Shown here: positions 52,072 to 62,327 of the stretch, piece after piece
How positions within the stretch are numbered: the stretch's first letter is position 1
How the letters are laid out: the number at the start of each line of letters is the position of its first letter
From: Thermosediminibacter oceani DSM 16646
Lineage (GTDB): Bacteria; Bacillota; Thermosediminibacteria; Thermosediminibacterales; Thermosediminibacteraceae
Assembly: GCF_000144645.1 (NCBI RefSeq)
Contig: NC_014377.1
Location: 744,001-808,000 of the forward strand
Direction: 5' to 3'
DNA length: 64,000 nt
Translations under genes and position numbers: made by a program
The notes under the pieces: model-generated
What the model saw: only the letters and a program-made list of their open reading frames with translations
What the model was told of the DNA's origin: nothing
The model's database searches: none

Positions 52072-53751
52072 ATGTCATTCAAAAGCGATATTGAAATAGC
52101 TCAAGAGGCAAAGCTCGAGCCCATTAGGGACATTGCTGCTAGGATTGGTCTATCCGAAGACGACATCGAATACTATGGGAAGTACAAGGCGAAAGTTGAT
52201 TACAACATAATGAAGCGGTTGGAAAACAAAAAGGACGCAAAGCTGATACTAACCACGGCCATAAACCCCACGCCTGCGGGCGAAGGTAAGACCACCACCA
52301 CCGTTGGATTGGGCGATGCCCTGAGGAAATTGGGTAAGAACGCCGTCATCGCTCTCCGGGAGCCCTCGCTGGGGCCGGTCTTCGGTGTAAAAGGCGGAGC
52401 AGCCGGTGGCGGTTACGCACAGGTAGTACCCATGGAAGATATAAACCTGCATTTTACCGGAGACCTGCATGCAATAACTGCAGCCAATAACCTGCTGGCG
52501 GCAATGGTTGATAACCACATATACCAGGGAAATGAACTGGGTATTGATCCGCGACGCGTCGTATGGAAGCGTTGTATAGACATGAACGACAGGCAGCTGC
52601 GGTTTGTCGTGGACGGCCTGGGAGGAAAGGCTAACGGGGTTCCGAGGGAAGACGGCTTCGATATAACGGTCGCTTCCGAAATCATGGCCGTTTTCTGCCT
52701 GGCTACCGATCTGGAAGACCTGAAGAATCGTCTTTCCAGAATAGTGGTTGCATATACTTATGATGGGAAACCGGTTACCGCCGGCGACCTGAAAGCCCAA
52801 GGTGCCATGACCGCTCTCTTGAAGGACGCCTTTAAACCCAACCTGGTCCAGACCCTTGAAGGTACTCCTGCCTTCGTCCACGGAGGTCCTTTTGCAAATA
52901 TAGCTCACGGCTGCAACAGCATTATAGCCACTAAAATGGCGATGAAGCTGGCCGATTATGTAGTAACCGAGGCGGGATTCGGTGCCGACCTCGGTGCCGA
53001 AAAGTTCCTGGACATAAAGTGCAGATTTGCGGGCATAAGACCCAATGCGGTGGTAATCGTAGCCACGATCAGGGCTCTGAAATACAACGGAGGCGTACCT
53101 AAGGAAAAGCTGAATGAAGAAAATCTGGAAGCCCTCCGGAAGGGTCTACCGAACCTTCTGAAACATGTGGAAAACATAACGGTTAAATTCGGACTGCCGG
53201 CTGTGGTTGCTATTAACCGCTTCCCCACCGATACTCAGGCGGAGCTGGACCTGGTAAAAGAAGAATGCAAGGCTTTGGGAGTAAATGCGGTTCTTTCTGA
53301 AGTATGGGCAAAAGGCGGTGAGGGTGGTATTGATCTGGCCAAAGAAGTGCTCCGCATCATAGACGAGGGCAAGAACAATTACAAACCCATTTACCCGCTG
53401 GAAATGGGTATTGCAGAGAAGATCGAGACCATAGCGAGAGAGATTTACGGCGCGGATGGTGTTGAATTCACCGCAGCCGCTAAGAGGGAGATAGAGACGA
53501 TCGAAAAAATCGGTTTCAGAAATGTACCGGTTTGCATAGCAAAGACGCAGTACTCCCTGAGTGACAATCCTGCTTTGTTGGGAAGACCCACCGGATTTAA
53601 GATAACGGTAAGAAATGTGCGCATTTCCGCGGGCGCTGGGTTTGCCGTGGCCCTGACCGGTGAGATAATGACAATGCCGGGACTGCCCAAACGGCCCGCT
53701 GCGGAAAACATAGATGTTGATGAAAACGGAAGGATAAGCGGCCTGTTCTAA
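52072..53751 (+). CDS. fhs: Formate-tetrahydrofolate ligase
   Basis: 559 aa. ATP-dependent formation of 10-formyl-THF, the entry of formate into the methyl branch. P-loop-like [49 protein letters not shown] and [15 protein letters not shown] are typical. Full family length. A 186-bp gap separates it from cooC, so it may have its own promoter, though none is clear. Confidence 0.97.
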   Translation: MSFKSDIEIAQEAKLEPIRDIAARIGLSEDDIEYYGKYKAKVDYNIMKRLENKKDAKLILTTAINPTPAGEGKTTTTVGLGDALRKLGKNAVIALREPSLGPVFGVKGGAAGGGYAQVVPMEDINLHFTGDLHAITAANNLLAAMVDNHIYQGNELGIDPRRVVWKRCIDMNDRQLRFVVDGLGGKANGVPREDGFDITVASEIMAVFCLATDLEDLKNRLSRIVVAYTYDGKPVTAGDLKAQGAMTALLKDAFKPNLVQTLEGTPAFVHGGPFANIAHGCNSIIATKMAMKLADYVVTEAGFGADLGAEKFLDIKCRFAGIRPNAVVIVATIRALKYNGGVPKEKLNEENLEALRKGLPNLLKHVENITVKFGLPAVVAINRFPTDTQAELDLVKEECKALGVNAVLSEVWAKGGEGGIDLAKEVLRIIDEGKNNYKPIYPLEMGIAEKIETIAREIYGADGVEFTAAAKREIETIEKIGFRNVPVCIAKTQYSLSDNPALLGRPTGFKITVRNVRISAGAGFAVALTGEIMTMPGLPKRPAAENIDVDENGRISGLF

Positions 53752-53801
53752 TGAGAGAAGCTACTAACGGACTTTGATCGGGGGAGAAGGGGCAGTAATC
53801 G

Positions 53802-54635
53802 ATGAAGGAGAAATTTAGAATCTTAATAGCTTCGGGGGCGGATGAACCCGCCGCCCCCGGGCCCTTTCAGGTAAAATACAGCGGTGAGTACGTACTGCGC
53901 CGATTGCTGCCGCATCTGACGGACTATAAAAGCGGCAAGGGTATAGTTGATAAAAGATGTCTAGAGTATAGAAGAAGATTTGATCTTGATAATTCCAAGT
54001 ATATTGCCGGCCTAATAGTTTTTCCGGGGATCATGCCGCAGATTGTGGACGAACCGGGTGAATATATACCTCCTGAAATACCGGAACACAATATTCTAAT
54101 AGCTGCAGGAGTTCACCCCGATCTGATGATCGAGCTTATTAAAAAGGCTGCGGATAGCGGTTGCCGGGCACTTATAGCTCCCAGAGAACACCCGAGCTGG
54201 ATCGATTCGGTACTTGAAAAAGAGATCAGAGCGTTATGTGCAGGTCTCGGGATCGAATGCGTTTTTCCCCGCCCCTTCTGCGCCCTCCAGAAAAGCGGGC
54301 TTGCCTTTATTGATGAATTTCTCGAAGCTTTTGGTATCGGAAAGCCCGAATATGAGATTATATTGAACAAAAACGGGATTATTCAGGATGTTTCGGTCAG
54401 GTATTCCTCACCATGCGGCGCCACGTATTATGTGGCGGCAGGTCTTATCGGAATGAAAAAACAAGAGGCTGTAGAAACGGCGAATAAGCTCTGGCACTGT
54501 CATGCGTGCCTTGCAAGCAGCATAATAGATCCGGACCTCGGTGATTCGATAATGCACATTGCAGCCCGGATTAATTTGGTCGTTGCCAAAAGAGCGGTTG
54601 AAAATGCGAATCAGGAGGGTATGATGTGCTGGTAA
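53802..54635 (+). CDS. DUF166 family protein
   Basis: 277 aa. The C-terminal motifs SSPCGATYYVAAGLIGMKKQ and HCHACLASSIIDPDLGDSIM match the DUF166 pattern (PCG...A, then CLAS...D..LGD..MH). The N-terminal half has alternating strands and helices (AGLIVFPGIMPQ, HNILIAAGVHPDLMIELIKK). Families of this type are often labelled thymidylate-synthase-like without proof. It sits between fhs and fchA, overlapping fchA by 10 bp, so co-translation is likely. A role in folate or C1 chemistry is inference. Confidence 0.75.
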   Translation: MKEKFRILIASGADEPAAPGPFQVKYSGEYVLRRLLPHLTDYKSGKGIVDKRCLEYRRRFDLDNSKYIAGLIVFPGIMPQIVDEPGEYIPPEIPEHNILIAAGVHPDLMIELIKKAADSGCRALIAPREHPSWIDSVLEKEIRALCAGLGIECVFPRPFCALQKSGLAFIDEFLEAFGIGKPEYEIILNKNGIIQDVSVRYSSPCGATYYVAAGLIGMKKQEAVETANKLWHCHACLASSIIDPDLGDSIMHIAARINLVVAKRAVENANQEGMMCW

Positions 54636-55258
54636 AAAAGAGTGTTCACGAATTCGTTGAGGTGCTGGCCTCCAAGGAACCCGTACCGGGAGGAGGAGGA
54701 GCAGCCGCCCTGATCGGTGCCATAGGTATGGCGCTGGGCAGCATGGTTGGAAATCTCACGGTTGGTAAAGAAAAGTATAAAGATGTGGAAGCAGAGATAA
54801 TCGGGATACTGGAGAGCGCAGGAAACCTGCAGGCTAAACTGCTGGATCTTGTTGATGAAGACGCCAGGGTATTCGGCAAAGTTGCTGAAGTATACAAAAT
54901 GCCGAAAGCTACAGAGGAAGAAAAGAGAAAGAGAAATGAGGCGATGCAGAAGGCTCTGAAGGAAGCATGTGGAGTGCCGCTTAAAATCATAGAACTATCC
55001 TATGACGCTATAAAACTCCACAGGAGATTGGCGGATATCGGTTCGAGACTTGCTATAAGTGACGTAGGCGTCGGTGTGTTGTGCCTGAAAGCCGCACTAT
55101 TGAGCGGTCGAATGAATGTGCTCATAAACCTGAACAGCATCACCGATGAGGAATTTGTAAAAAATACCGCCGATTATATGGAAAGAATTTGCACTGAAGC
55201 CTTATCAATCGCCGACGAGACCTACGAAAAAGTTGAAAGGATTTTAAAAAATAAATAA
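54626..55258 (+). CDS. fchA: Methenyl-THF cyclohydrolase (FTCD_C type)
   Basis: 210 aa, formiminotransferase-cyclodeaminase C-terminal family. EVLASKEPVPGGGGAAALIG, GMALGSMVGNLTVGKEKY and the acidic helix LDLVDEDARVFGKV. Converts 10-formyl-THF to methenyl-THF. GTG start at 54626 with AGGAGGG (54613-54619) 6 nt upstream, inside the end of the DUF166 gene. FolD downstream often has cyclohydrolase activity too, so the step may be doubly encoded. Confidence 0.92.
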   Translation: MLVKKSVHEFVEVLASKEPVPGGGGAAALIGAIGMALGSMVGNLTVGKEKYKDVEAEIIGILESAGNLQAKLLDLVDEDARVFGKVAEVYKMPKATEEEKRKRNEAMQKALKEACGVPLKIIELSYDAIKLHRRLADIGSRLAISDVGVGVLCLKAALLSGRMNVLINLNSITDEEFVKNTADYMERICTEALSIADETYEKVERILKNK

Positions 55259-55327
55259 AACCGGCGGGCGAAGGCTGCTGCCACCTGTAAATATGTAAAT
55301 ATAAATAAATATTGGAGGCGTGGGTAG

Positions 55328-56188
55328 ATGGCAGATATTTTGAGTGGTAAGGAAGTAGCACAGGCTTTAGGGGAAAAACTCAAAGGGGAGGTTGACCAGT
55401 TAAAGTCCAGGGGAATTGTTCCCGGGCTTGCAATAGTCATTGTCGGAGACAGGCCCGATTCAATGTCTTATATAAAAGGCGCACAAAAAAAGTGCAGCGA
55501 AATAGGCATCGACTGCAGGCTGGTTCAACTGCCGGAGGATCTATCGGAAAAAGAATTTGTATCGAAAATCCACCAACTCAATGAAGACAGGAACGTACAC
55601 GGAATACTCGTCATGAGGCCGCTTCCCGCACATATATCCGAAGACAGGGTAAAATACGAGATTTCGCCGCTGAAAGATGTGGACTGTTTCAACCCGGCGA
55701 ATATAGCCAAAGTTATGAGCGGTGAAGAAGGAGGCTTTGCTCCTTGTACACCGTCAGCCGTCATGGAAATCCTGGATCATTACGGCATCGAACTCGGCGG
55801 GAAAAGGGCCGTGATCGTCGGCCGCAGTATGGTGGTCGGAAGGCCGCTAGCCATGATGATGTTAAGGCGAAATGCCACTTTAACCATTTGCCATACAAAA
55901 ACCGTTGACCTGGCGAAGGAGACCTCCAGAGCTGAGATCCTGGTGGCTGCAGCTGGCAAAGCACGAATGATAAAAAAGGATATGGTGGGCTCCGGAGCGG
56001 TGGTTATAGACGTTGGAATCAATTTTGACGAAAACGGCAAGATGTGCGGAGACGTGGATTTTGAAGCCGTAAAGGACGTGGCAGGTAAAATAACCCCGGT
56101 CCCAGGGGGAGTAGGTTCCGTCACGTCGACGGTGCTGGCAAAACACGTTATCCGCGCTTGCCGGATGCTGATAGATTCGGAGGCTTAA
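55328..56188 (+). CDS. folD: Methylene-THF dehydrogenase / cyclohydrolase FolD
   Basis: 286 aa. Active-site Lys in SMSYIKGAQKKCSEIGI, LVMRPLPAHISEDRV, the GRSMVVGRPLAMMM nucleotide motif and PVPGGVGSVTSTVLAKH. Interconverts methenyl- and methylene-THF with NAD(P). 69 bp after fchA; metV follows 2 bp after its stop. Confidence 0.96.
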   Translation: MADILSGKEVAQALGEKLKGEVDQLKSRGIVPGLAIVIVGDRPDSMSYIKGAQKKCSEIGIDCRLVQLPEDLSEKEFVSKIHQLNEDRNVHGILVMRPLPAHISEDRVKYEISPLKDVDCFNPANIAKVMSGEEGGFAPCTPSAVMEILDHYGIELGGKRAVIVGRSMVVGRPLAMMMLRRNATLTICHTKTVDLAKETSRAEILVAAAGKARMIKKDMVGSGAVVIDVGINFDENGKMCGDVDFEAVKDVAGKITPVPGGVGSVTSTVLAKHVIRACRMLIDSEA

Positions 56189-56190
56189 AA

Positions 56191-56853
56191 ATGATTATCA
56201 TGCAGGGCAAGCCCTTTGAGAAAATTCTAGAAATGCTAAAAGATGTAGGTAAGGTATTCATCACCGGGTGCAGTCTTTGTGCCACATTCTGTATGGCCGG
56301 TGGAGAACAGCAGATTATAGAAATGAAAGAAAGGCTTGAAAATGAAGGTAAGGAAGTTACAGGCTTTGTAGTGTTTGAAGCATCTTGCAACAGGCTTCAG
56401 GTGAGATCGGCGCTGAAAAAGAAAAAGGAAGAACTGGGGAAAGCTCAGGCCGTCCTTTGTATGGCATGTGGAGATGGGGCCCAGACCGTAGCTGGAGTCC
56501 TGGAAGATATTCCCGTATACCCCGCCAATGACACTTTATTTATAGGCGAGGTTGAGCGCATAGGTCATTTCTCCGAGATGTGCAGGGCCTGCGGGGAGTG
56601 CGAACTGGGGTGGACAGCCGGCATTTGTCCTGTGACGCGGTGCGCTAAAGGGCTTTTAAATGGTCCCTGCGGCGGTTCGAGAGACGGGAAGTGCGAATTG
56701 GACAGGGAAAATGAATGTGCATGGGTGCTCATATATGATAGACTGAAGAAAATGGGCCGGCTGGAAAATATTAAGGAGATAAGAGCTCCCAAGGATTACA
56801 GCAGGGCTTATAATCCTAGGAAGATTGTACTCGCCCGCAGGAAGGAGGGATAA
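56191..56853 (+). CDS. metV: Methylene-THF reductase partner subunit MetV
   Basis: 220 aa. MTHFR_C-type Cys-rich protein that pairs with MetF. N-terminal CSLCATFCMAGG, middle CMACGDGAQTVAG, and C-terminal CRACGECELGWTAGICP plus CAKGLLNGPCGG, which bind metal or Fe-S clusters. ATG 56191 with CGGAGG (56178-56183) at 7 nt is chosen over the upstream frame. Overlapping ribosome site with metF. Confidence 0.93.
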   Translation: MIIMQGKPFEKILEMLKDVGKVFITGCSLCATFCMAGGEQQIIEMKERLENEGKEVTGFVVFEASCNRLQVRSALKKKKEELGKAQAVLCMACGDGAQTVAGVLEDIPVYPANDTLFIGEVERIGHFSEMCRACGECELGWTAGICPVTRCAKGLLNGPCGGSRDGKCELDRENECAWVLIYDRLKKMGRLENIKEIRAPKDYSRAYNPRKIVLARRKEG

Positions 56854-56854
56854 T

Positions 56855-57727
56855 GTGGGACTCAGGGAAAAGCTGGAGAGCGGCGGATTCGCGCTAACCG
56901 CCGAGATGGCGCCACCCAAAGGGGTAAATACATCCAGATTCAGAGAATGCGCCAGGGGAGTAAAGGGCCGGGTGGATGCAGTTAACGTCACGGATTTCCA
57001 GAGTGCTGTAGTGAGAATATCCTCACTGGGAGCCGCAATAATATTGCTGGAAGAAGGAATCGAGCCGGTAATGCAGTTGACCGGCAGGGACAGGAACCGC
57101 ATAGCAATCCAGGGAGAACTGCTGGCCGCGGGAGCGCTGGGCATAAAGAATATCCTGGCGCTCACCGGTGACCATCCGGTATTCGGTGACAACAAGCAGG
57201 CAAAGCCTGTATTCGAATTGGATTCGGTCAATATCCTCCAGGTCGCAACGCACCTCATGGAAGGGAAGGATCTGGCGGGCAACCCCCTCGATGGTGCCCC
57301 GGACTTTTATCTGGGAGCCAGCGTAACACCGCTTTTTGATCCGCTGGAGCTACAGGTGCTGAAAATGGAAAAGAAAATAGAAGCCGGGGCCAAATTCTTT
57401 CAAACTCAGGCGGTATACGATATCGAAGTGCTGAAAAGGTTCCGGGAGAAGACGGCCCACCTCGATGCAAAGGTGCTGGTAGGTGTAATTCCATTAAAAT
57501 CACCTGGGATGGCCAATTACATGAACAAAAATGTGCCCGGCATATTCGTGCCTGAGGTTGTCATAGAAAGGCTCAGGAATTCAGAAGACAAGGTAAAGGA
57601 AGGGCTAAAGATCGCAGCGGAATTTATAATGCAGGCAAAAGAGGAGAAGCTTTGTGATGGAGTTCACATAATGGCAATAGGTGCTGAAGAAAATGTACCA
57701 GTACTTTTGGATATGTGTGGATTTTAG
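56855..57727 (+). CDS. metF: Methylene-THF reductase MetF
   Basis: 290 aa flavin TIM barrel reducing methylene-THF to methyl-THF. EMAPPKGVNTSRF, LTGRDRNRIAIQGEL, ILALTGDHPVFGD and the FFQTQAVYDIEVLKRF segment are family features. GTG start at 56855, 6 nt after AAGGAGG. The metV-metF pairing is the acetogen form, where an electron source other than NADH may be used. Confidence 0.95.
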   Translation: MGLREKLESGGFALTAEMAPPKGVNTSRFRECARGVKGRVDAVNVTDFQSAVVRISSLGAAIILLEEGIEPVMQLTGRDRNRIAIQGELLAAGALGIKNILALTGDHPVFGDNKQAKPVFELDSVNILQVATHLMEGKDLAGNPLDGAPDFYLGASVTPLFDPLELQVLKMEKKIEAGAKFFQTQAVYDIEVLKRFREKTAHLDAKVLVGVIPLKSPGMANYMNKNVPGIFVPEVVIERLRNSEDKVKEGLKIAAEFIMQAKEEKLCDGVHIMAIGAEENVPVLLDMCGF

Positions 57728-57772
57728 GTGTTGCTGCTGGTGGACGAAATAAGTATTGGGGGAGGAAGGGAA

Positions 57773-59155
57773 GTGTCAAAGCGAATTGTCGTAATTGGAG
57801 CAGGTCCTGGCGGATATGTAGCTGCCCTGAAAGCTGCAAAGCTGGGTGCTCAGGTGACGGTCGTAGAAAAGGACAAAGTAGGGGGAACCTGTCTGAACAG
57901 GGGATGCATTCCCACGAAAGCCCTTCTGGCCTCAGCGGAAGTACTCACCGCCATAAAGGAGGCGGAGGAATACGGGATCAGGGTTGAAGGCAAAATTACA
58001 CCCGATATGGGGCTCATAATCGCCAGAAAAAACAAAGTGGTCGAAAGGCTGAATAAAGGAATAGAATTTTTATTCGAAAAAAATAATGTCAGGCTGGTGA
58101 AAGGCAAGGGAACGCTGGTTGGCAATAAAGCGGTAAAGGTTGAACTGGAGGAGGGCGGCTGCGAGACACTGGAAGCTGATAATATTATAATCGCTACCGG
58201 TTCATCGCCGGCAAAAATCCCGGTGTTTCCCTTCGATGGGAAAAGAGTGCTCACCAGCGATGAAATCCTGGATTTAGACTACGTGCCCTCAAGCATAATC
58301 ATAGTCGGCGCCGGCGTTATAGGATGCGAGTTTGGCACCTTCTTCAGCGCGGTGGGAAGCGCGGTAACCATGGTTGAAATGATGGAACGGGTTCTCCCCA
58401 CCGAAGATTCCGATCTGGGCAAAGAAATGGAAAAGGTGCTGAAGAGGAAGAAGATAAAGCTGCACCTCAAATCCCGAATAGAAAAGGTTGAAATTAAAGA
58501 GAACGGTGTTAAAGCCGTGCTGGACAGCGGTAAAGAACTGGAAGCCGAAATAATGCTGGTGGCGACAGGTCGAAGAGCCGAGATTAATGACCTGGGCTTA
58601 GAGACTGTAGGTGTAAAGACGGATAAGGGCCGGATAATCGTCGACGATCGCATGGAGACTAGCGTAAAGGGGATTTATGCCATAGGGGATATCGTGCCCG
58701 GACTGCAGTTAGCCCATGTGGCTTCTTTTGAAGGTATTTGTGCCGCAGAAAACATAATGGGGATTGAAAGCCGCATGGACTATAGCGCGGTACCCAGAGG
58801 GATATTCACAGACCCAGAAGTTGGAGCGGTGGGAATGACAGAAGAAGAAGCTCTAAATGCAGGATTCAGGATCAGGACGGGCAGGTTCTATTTCAGGGGA
58901 TTGGGAAGAGCCCAGGCTGCCGGGAAAATTATAGGTTTCGCCAAGATAATCGCCGAAGAAGGTACGGACAAAATACTCGGCGCCTCAATAATTGGACCGA
59001 ACGCCACAGACCTGGTCCACGAGATCGTACCGGCCATAAAGTGCGCCATTACCGTAAAGGATATGAGCAAGTTAATCCACTCGCATCCGACATTCAGCGA
59101 GGCGGTTATGGAAGCGCTGCACGATGTGCACGGCCAATCAATACATAATGCGTAA
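57773..59155 (+). CDS. lpdA: Dihydrolipoyl dehydrogenase
   Basis: 460 aa. FAD motif VIGAGPGGYVAALKAAKLGA, redox disulfide GGTCLNRGCIPTKAL, NAD-binding GAGVIGCEFGTFFSAVG, and C-terminal His-Glu dyad in HSHPTFSEAVMEAL. GTG 57773 with GGAGG upstream is preferred to GTG 57728, which would add a 15-residue tail. lpdA within acetyl-CoA pathway clusters is recurrent in Clostridia; it may link to the glycine cleavage system. Confidence 0.93.
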   Translation: MSKRIVVIGAGPGGYVAALKAAKLGAQVTVVEKDKVGGTCLNRGCIPTKALLASAEVLTAIKEAEEYGIRVEGKITPDMGLIIARKNKVVERLNKGIEFLFEKNNVRLVKGKGTLVGNKAVKVELEEGGCETLEADNIIIATGSSPAKIPVFPFDGKRVLTSDEILDLDYVPSSIIIVGAGVIGCEFGTFFSAVGSAVTMVEMMERVLPTEDSDLGKEMEKVLKRKKIKLHLKSRIEKVEIKENGVKAVLDSGKELEAEIMLVATGRRAEINDLGLETVGVKTDKGRIIVDDRMETSVKGIYAIGDIVPGLQLAHVASFEGICAAENIMGIESRMDYSAVPRGIFTDPEVGAVGMTEEEALNAGFRIRTGRFYFRGLGRAQAAGKIIGFAKIIAEEGTDKILGASIIGPNATDLVHEIVPAIKCAITVKDMSKLIHSHPTFSEAVMEALHDVHGQSIHNA

Positions 59156-59168
59156 CGGAGATGATGAT

Positions 59169-59963
59169 ATGGCATACACCATAGCATTTGCGGGCAAGGG
59201 AGGCACCGGCAAAACGACGCTGGCCGGTTTTACCGTAGATTACCTGGTGGAAAAAAAACTGGGAACGGTACTGGCGGTGGACGCCGACCCCAATTCCAAT
59301 CTCAACTCGGTTCTCGGCGTTGAAGTAGATTTTACGCTGGGTGAGATAAGAGAAGAAGTTAAGAACAATAAAGAGGGGGTTTTCCCCGGAGGCATGACCA
59401 AGGCCGAATACCTGAATTTCCGGCTGCAACAGTGTTTGGTAGAGGCGAAAGGCTATGATCTTTTAGTCATGGGAAGGCCGGAGGGTCAGGGATGTTACTG
59501 TTTTGCAAATGGTGTTTTAAGGGAAGCCACCGATAAACTTTCCGACTCCTATGACTTTATGGTGATAGATAATGAGGCTGGCTTGGAGCATCTGAGCAGA
59601 CGAACCACCAAAAAAGTCGACCTAATGTTTGCGGTCAGCGAGTGCTCCAAGAGGGGGATTGATGCCGCAAACAGAATTAAGGACCTCATAGGAGAACTTA
59701 AATTGGATGTGGGAGAACTTTTCCTGATAATAAACCGGGTCCCGGAGGGGGGGCTTACCGAGGAAATCTTGGACACAGTAAAAAAATACAAACTTACCCT
59801 TGCCGGCACCGTACCCCTCGATGAAGAGATTTATGATTACGATAACAGAGGGGTCCCCCTTGTGAAGGTTCCCCGGGAAAACAGAGCTCTGTCAGAATAC
59901 CGTAAAATACTTGACAATATTCTATTACCAAGAATTGAGATACATAACAAAAAAGGCCAATGA
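59169..59963 (+). CDS. acsF: ACS/CODH maturation ATPase (CooC family, AcsF)
   Basis: 264 aa. Deviant Walker A GKGGTGKTTLAGF, AVDADPNSNLNSVLG, RPEGQGCYCFANGVLR with CxC, and VIDNEAGLEHLSRRT. Paralogue of cooC at 51103; placement before acsDCEB suggests nickel handling for acetyl-CoA synthase. ATG 59169 with CGGAG 8 nt upstream. Confidence 0.9.
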   Translation: MAYTIAFAGKGGTGKTTLAGFTVDYLVEKKLGTVLAVDADPNSNLNSVLGVEVDFTLGEIREEVKNNKEGVFPGGMTKAEYLNFRLQQCLVEAKGYDLLVMGRPEGQGCYCFANGVLREATDKLSDSYDFMVIDNEAGLEHLSRRTTKKVDLMFAVSECSKRGIDAANRIKDLIGELKLDVGELFLIINRVPEGGLTEEILDTVKKYKLTLAGTVPLDEEIYDYDNRGVPLVKVPRENRALSEYRKILDNILLPRIEIHNKKGQ

Positions 59964-59988
59964 AAGGCCGAAAATGGAGGCGAAGGAT

Positions 59989-60924
59989 ATGACATACAAA
60001 AAACCGGTTCAGAAGTTTTCAGGAAAAATTAAAGAAATCACCCTTGGAGAAAACCTGAAACTAGGAGGTGAATCGGTACTTCCGTTCTACAGCTTCGACG
60101 GGGATACTGGCAATAAGCCCGCAATAGGATTAGAGATTTGGGACGTGTACCCCGAAGACTGGCCGACCACAATTATGGAAGAGCTGGGCGATAAGGCCAA
60201 GAAACCCGCTGAATGGGCAAAATTTTGTGAGGAAAAATACAAGCCCGATTTTATCTGCCTGCGGTTCGTAGGTGCGAATCAGGACATGGGGGATAGAACT
60301 CCGGAGGAATGCGCTCAAATTGCCAAAGAAGTAGCCGAAGCTGTAAAGCTTCCTTTGGTAATAGCTGGATGCGACTCTAACGAGAAAAACGGAAAGATCT
60401 TTACTAAAGTCGCAGAAGCGCTGGCAGATAAAAATTACGCTTTTCTGTCGGCGGTGGAGGCGAACTACAAGGAAGTCGGTGCAGCAGTAGGGCTTGCATA
60501 CGGTAACATAGTGGTAGCCGAATCTTCAGTGGACCTTAACCTGGCAAAGCAGCTGAATATACTTTTGACGCAGCTCGGCGTGAAGTGGGAAAAAATGCTG
60601 ATGAATCCCGGAACCTCGGCCGTAGGCTACGGCTTCGAGTACGTTATAACTACTATGGACAGAATAAGACTCGCCGCCCTGGACCAGAACGATACTACCC
60701 TTCAGTTGCCAATGGTTATGCCGATATCCTTTGATACCTGGAAGGTCAAAGAATCCGTGGCTACGGAGCAAGATGCACCCGAATGGGGAGACCGGGAAGA
60801 AAGAGGAATCGCAATGGAAATTTCTACAGCAGTAGGAGTTCTGGCAGCAGGGGCAAATGCCGTTGTATTAAGGCATCCCAGATCCCTGGAAGTTGTCAGG
60901 GAGTTTATAAATAACTTGATCTAG
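59989..60924 (+). CDS. acsD: Corrinoid iron-sulfur protein small subunit
   Basis: 311 aa TIM-barrel subunit of CFeSP. KPAIGLEIWDVYPEDWP, DFICLRFVGANQDMGDRTPE, PLVIAGCDSNEKNGKIF and MLMNPGTSAVGYGFEYVITT are typical. It forms the heterodimer with AcsC that carries the methyl group from AcsE to ACS. ATG 59989 with GGAGG 8 nt upstream. Confidence 0.95.
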   Translation: MTYKKPVQKFSGKIKEITLGENLKLGGESVLPFYSFDGDTGNKPAIGLEIWDVYPEDWPTTIMEELGDKAKKPAEWAKFCEEKYKPDFICLRFVGANQDMGDRTPEECAQIAKEVAEAVKLPLVIAGCDSNEKNGKIFTKVAEALADKNYAFLSAVEANYKEVGAAVGLAYGNIVVAESSVDLNLAKQLNILLTQLGVKWEKMLMNPGTSAVGYGFEYVITTMDRIRLAALDQNDTTLQLPMVMPISFDTWKVKESVATEQDAPEWGDREERGIAMEISTAVGVLAAGANAVVLRHPRSLEVVREFINNLI

Positions 60925-60947
60925 TAAATAGGGAAGGAGAGATAAAA

Positions 60948-62309
60948 ATGGCTTTGACCGGAATGGATATATACAAACTTTTACCCAAGAAAAATTGTAA
61001 GGAATGCGGTTTTCCCACCTGCCTGGCTTTTGCAATGAAGCTGGCCCAAGGAGGTGTGGAAGCGGAAAAATGCCCTTACATGTCTGAAGACGCTAAGACG
61101 CGGCTTTCCGAAGCAACAGCCCCACCGATGAGGACGGTCAAATTCGGTGCCGGAGACAGGTGCTATAGTCTTGGAGGAGAGACGGTCCTCTTCAGACACG
61201 AAAAAACCTTCGTCAACAGGACCAGGTTTGCGGTCGCATTTTCCGACACCATGAGCGATGAGGAAATTCAAAGCAAAATAGAGCACATGAATACGGTCGA
61301 TTATATAAGAATTAGCGAAGAAATGTATGTGGAAATTGCTGCAGTGGAGTGCAAGAGCGGCAATAAAGACACATTCCTATCCTTGATAAAGCGGGTAAAG
61401 GATGGTTGCAAGAAGGCCGTTCCCATGATCATAACTTCGGATCCCGAAATTGCAAAAGCAGCTGTTGAGGAATGCAAGGAGTTAGGTCCGATTCTCTTTG
61501 GGGCTAACGAACAAAATTACGAGGCTATGGTAAACCTGGCAAAGCAATACAACCTGCTGCTCGGTGTAACTGCACCCGACCAGGAAAAGCTTTACGAACT
61601 AGTCCAGAAAATCCAGAACCTGGGTTACAGGGAACTGCTGTTGAGCACGGAGAGCACGAGCCTTAAACAGGTATTTGACGATGTAGTCAATATAAGGAGG
61701 ACCGCTCTGGTTTCCCAGGACAGGACTTTCGGTTACCCCACGGTAGTTTTCGCCAACAAACTTGCAAAAGAAAAAATGATGCAGCTGGCTATAGCTACGC
61801 TCTTCGTAGAGAAATATGGATCGGTCATCGTACTGGATGATATAGACTATTCTCTAGCTTTACCGCTTTTCGCCCTGAGACAAAACATTTACACCGACCC
61901 GCAGAGGCCGATGAAGGTCGAGCAGGGCCTCTACAAGATAGGTTCTGCCGATGAAAATGCTCCTCTGCTTGTCACCGTTGATTTTGCGCTTACATACTTT
62001 ATTGTCTCCGGTGAAGTTGAAAGGTCAAAAGTACCGGCCTGGGTGCTCATTCCTGACGCCGGTGGATATTCGGTGCTTACCGCATGGGCAGCCGGCAAGT
62101 TATCCGGTAAGACCATAGCAAAAGCAGTAAAAGATTTTACCGTAGAAGAGAAACTGAAGACCAGGGAGATTATAATACCCGGAAAAGTGGCAGTGCTCAA
62201 AGCCGACATCGAAGATGAGCTACCCGGCTGGAAAGTCGTGGTGGGGCCTGAGGAAGCGGCTTTACTGCCCAAGTTCCTCAGAGATTATACGGACAAAAAA
62301 GTGTCCTAA
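60948..62309 (+). CDS. acsC: Corrinoid iron-sulfur protein large subunit
   Basis: 453 aa. N-terminal [4Fe-4S] motif NCKECGFPTCLAFAMKLA plus EKCPYM (ligands Cys17, 20, 25, 42 or so), central TIM barrel, C-terminal B12-binding domain (YFIVSGEVERSKVPAWVLIP, GGYSVLTAWAAGKLSGKTIA). Holds the cobamide that accepts methyl from methyl-THF. 23 bp after acsD. Confidence 0.96.
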   Translation: MALTGMDIYKLLPKKNCKECGFPTCLAFAMKLAQGGVEAEKCPYMSEDAKTRLSEATAPPMRTVKFGAGDRCYSLGGETVLFRHEKTFVNRTRFAVAFSDTMSDEEIQSKIEHMNTVDYIRISEEMYVEIAAVECKSGNKDTFLSLIKRVKDGCKKAVPMIITSDPEIAKAAVEECKELGPILFGANEQNYEAMVNLAKQYNLLLGVTAPDQEKLYELVQKIQNLGYRELLLSTESTSLKQVFDDVVNIRRTALVSQDRTFGYPTVVFANKLAKEKMMQLAIATLFVEKYGSVIVLDDIDYSLALPLFALRQNIYTDPQRPMKVEQGLYKIGSADENAPLLVTVDFALTYFIVSGEVERSKVPAWVLIPDAGGYSVLTAWAAGKLSGKTIAKAVKDFTVEEKLKTREIIIPGKVAVLKADIEDELPGWKVVVGPEEAALLPKFLRDYTDKKVS

Positions 62310-62327
62310 ATTAATGGAGGTGTAGGT

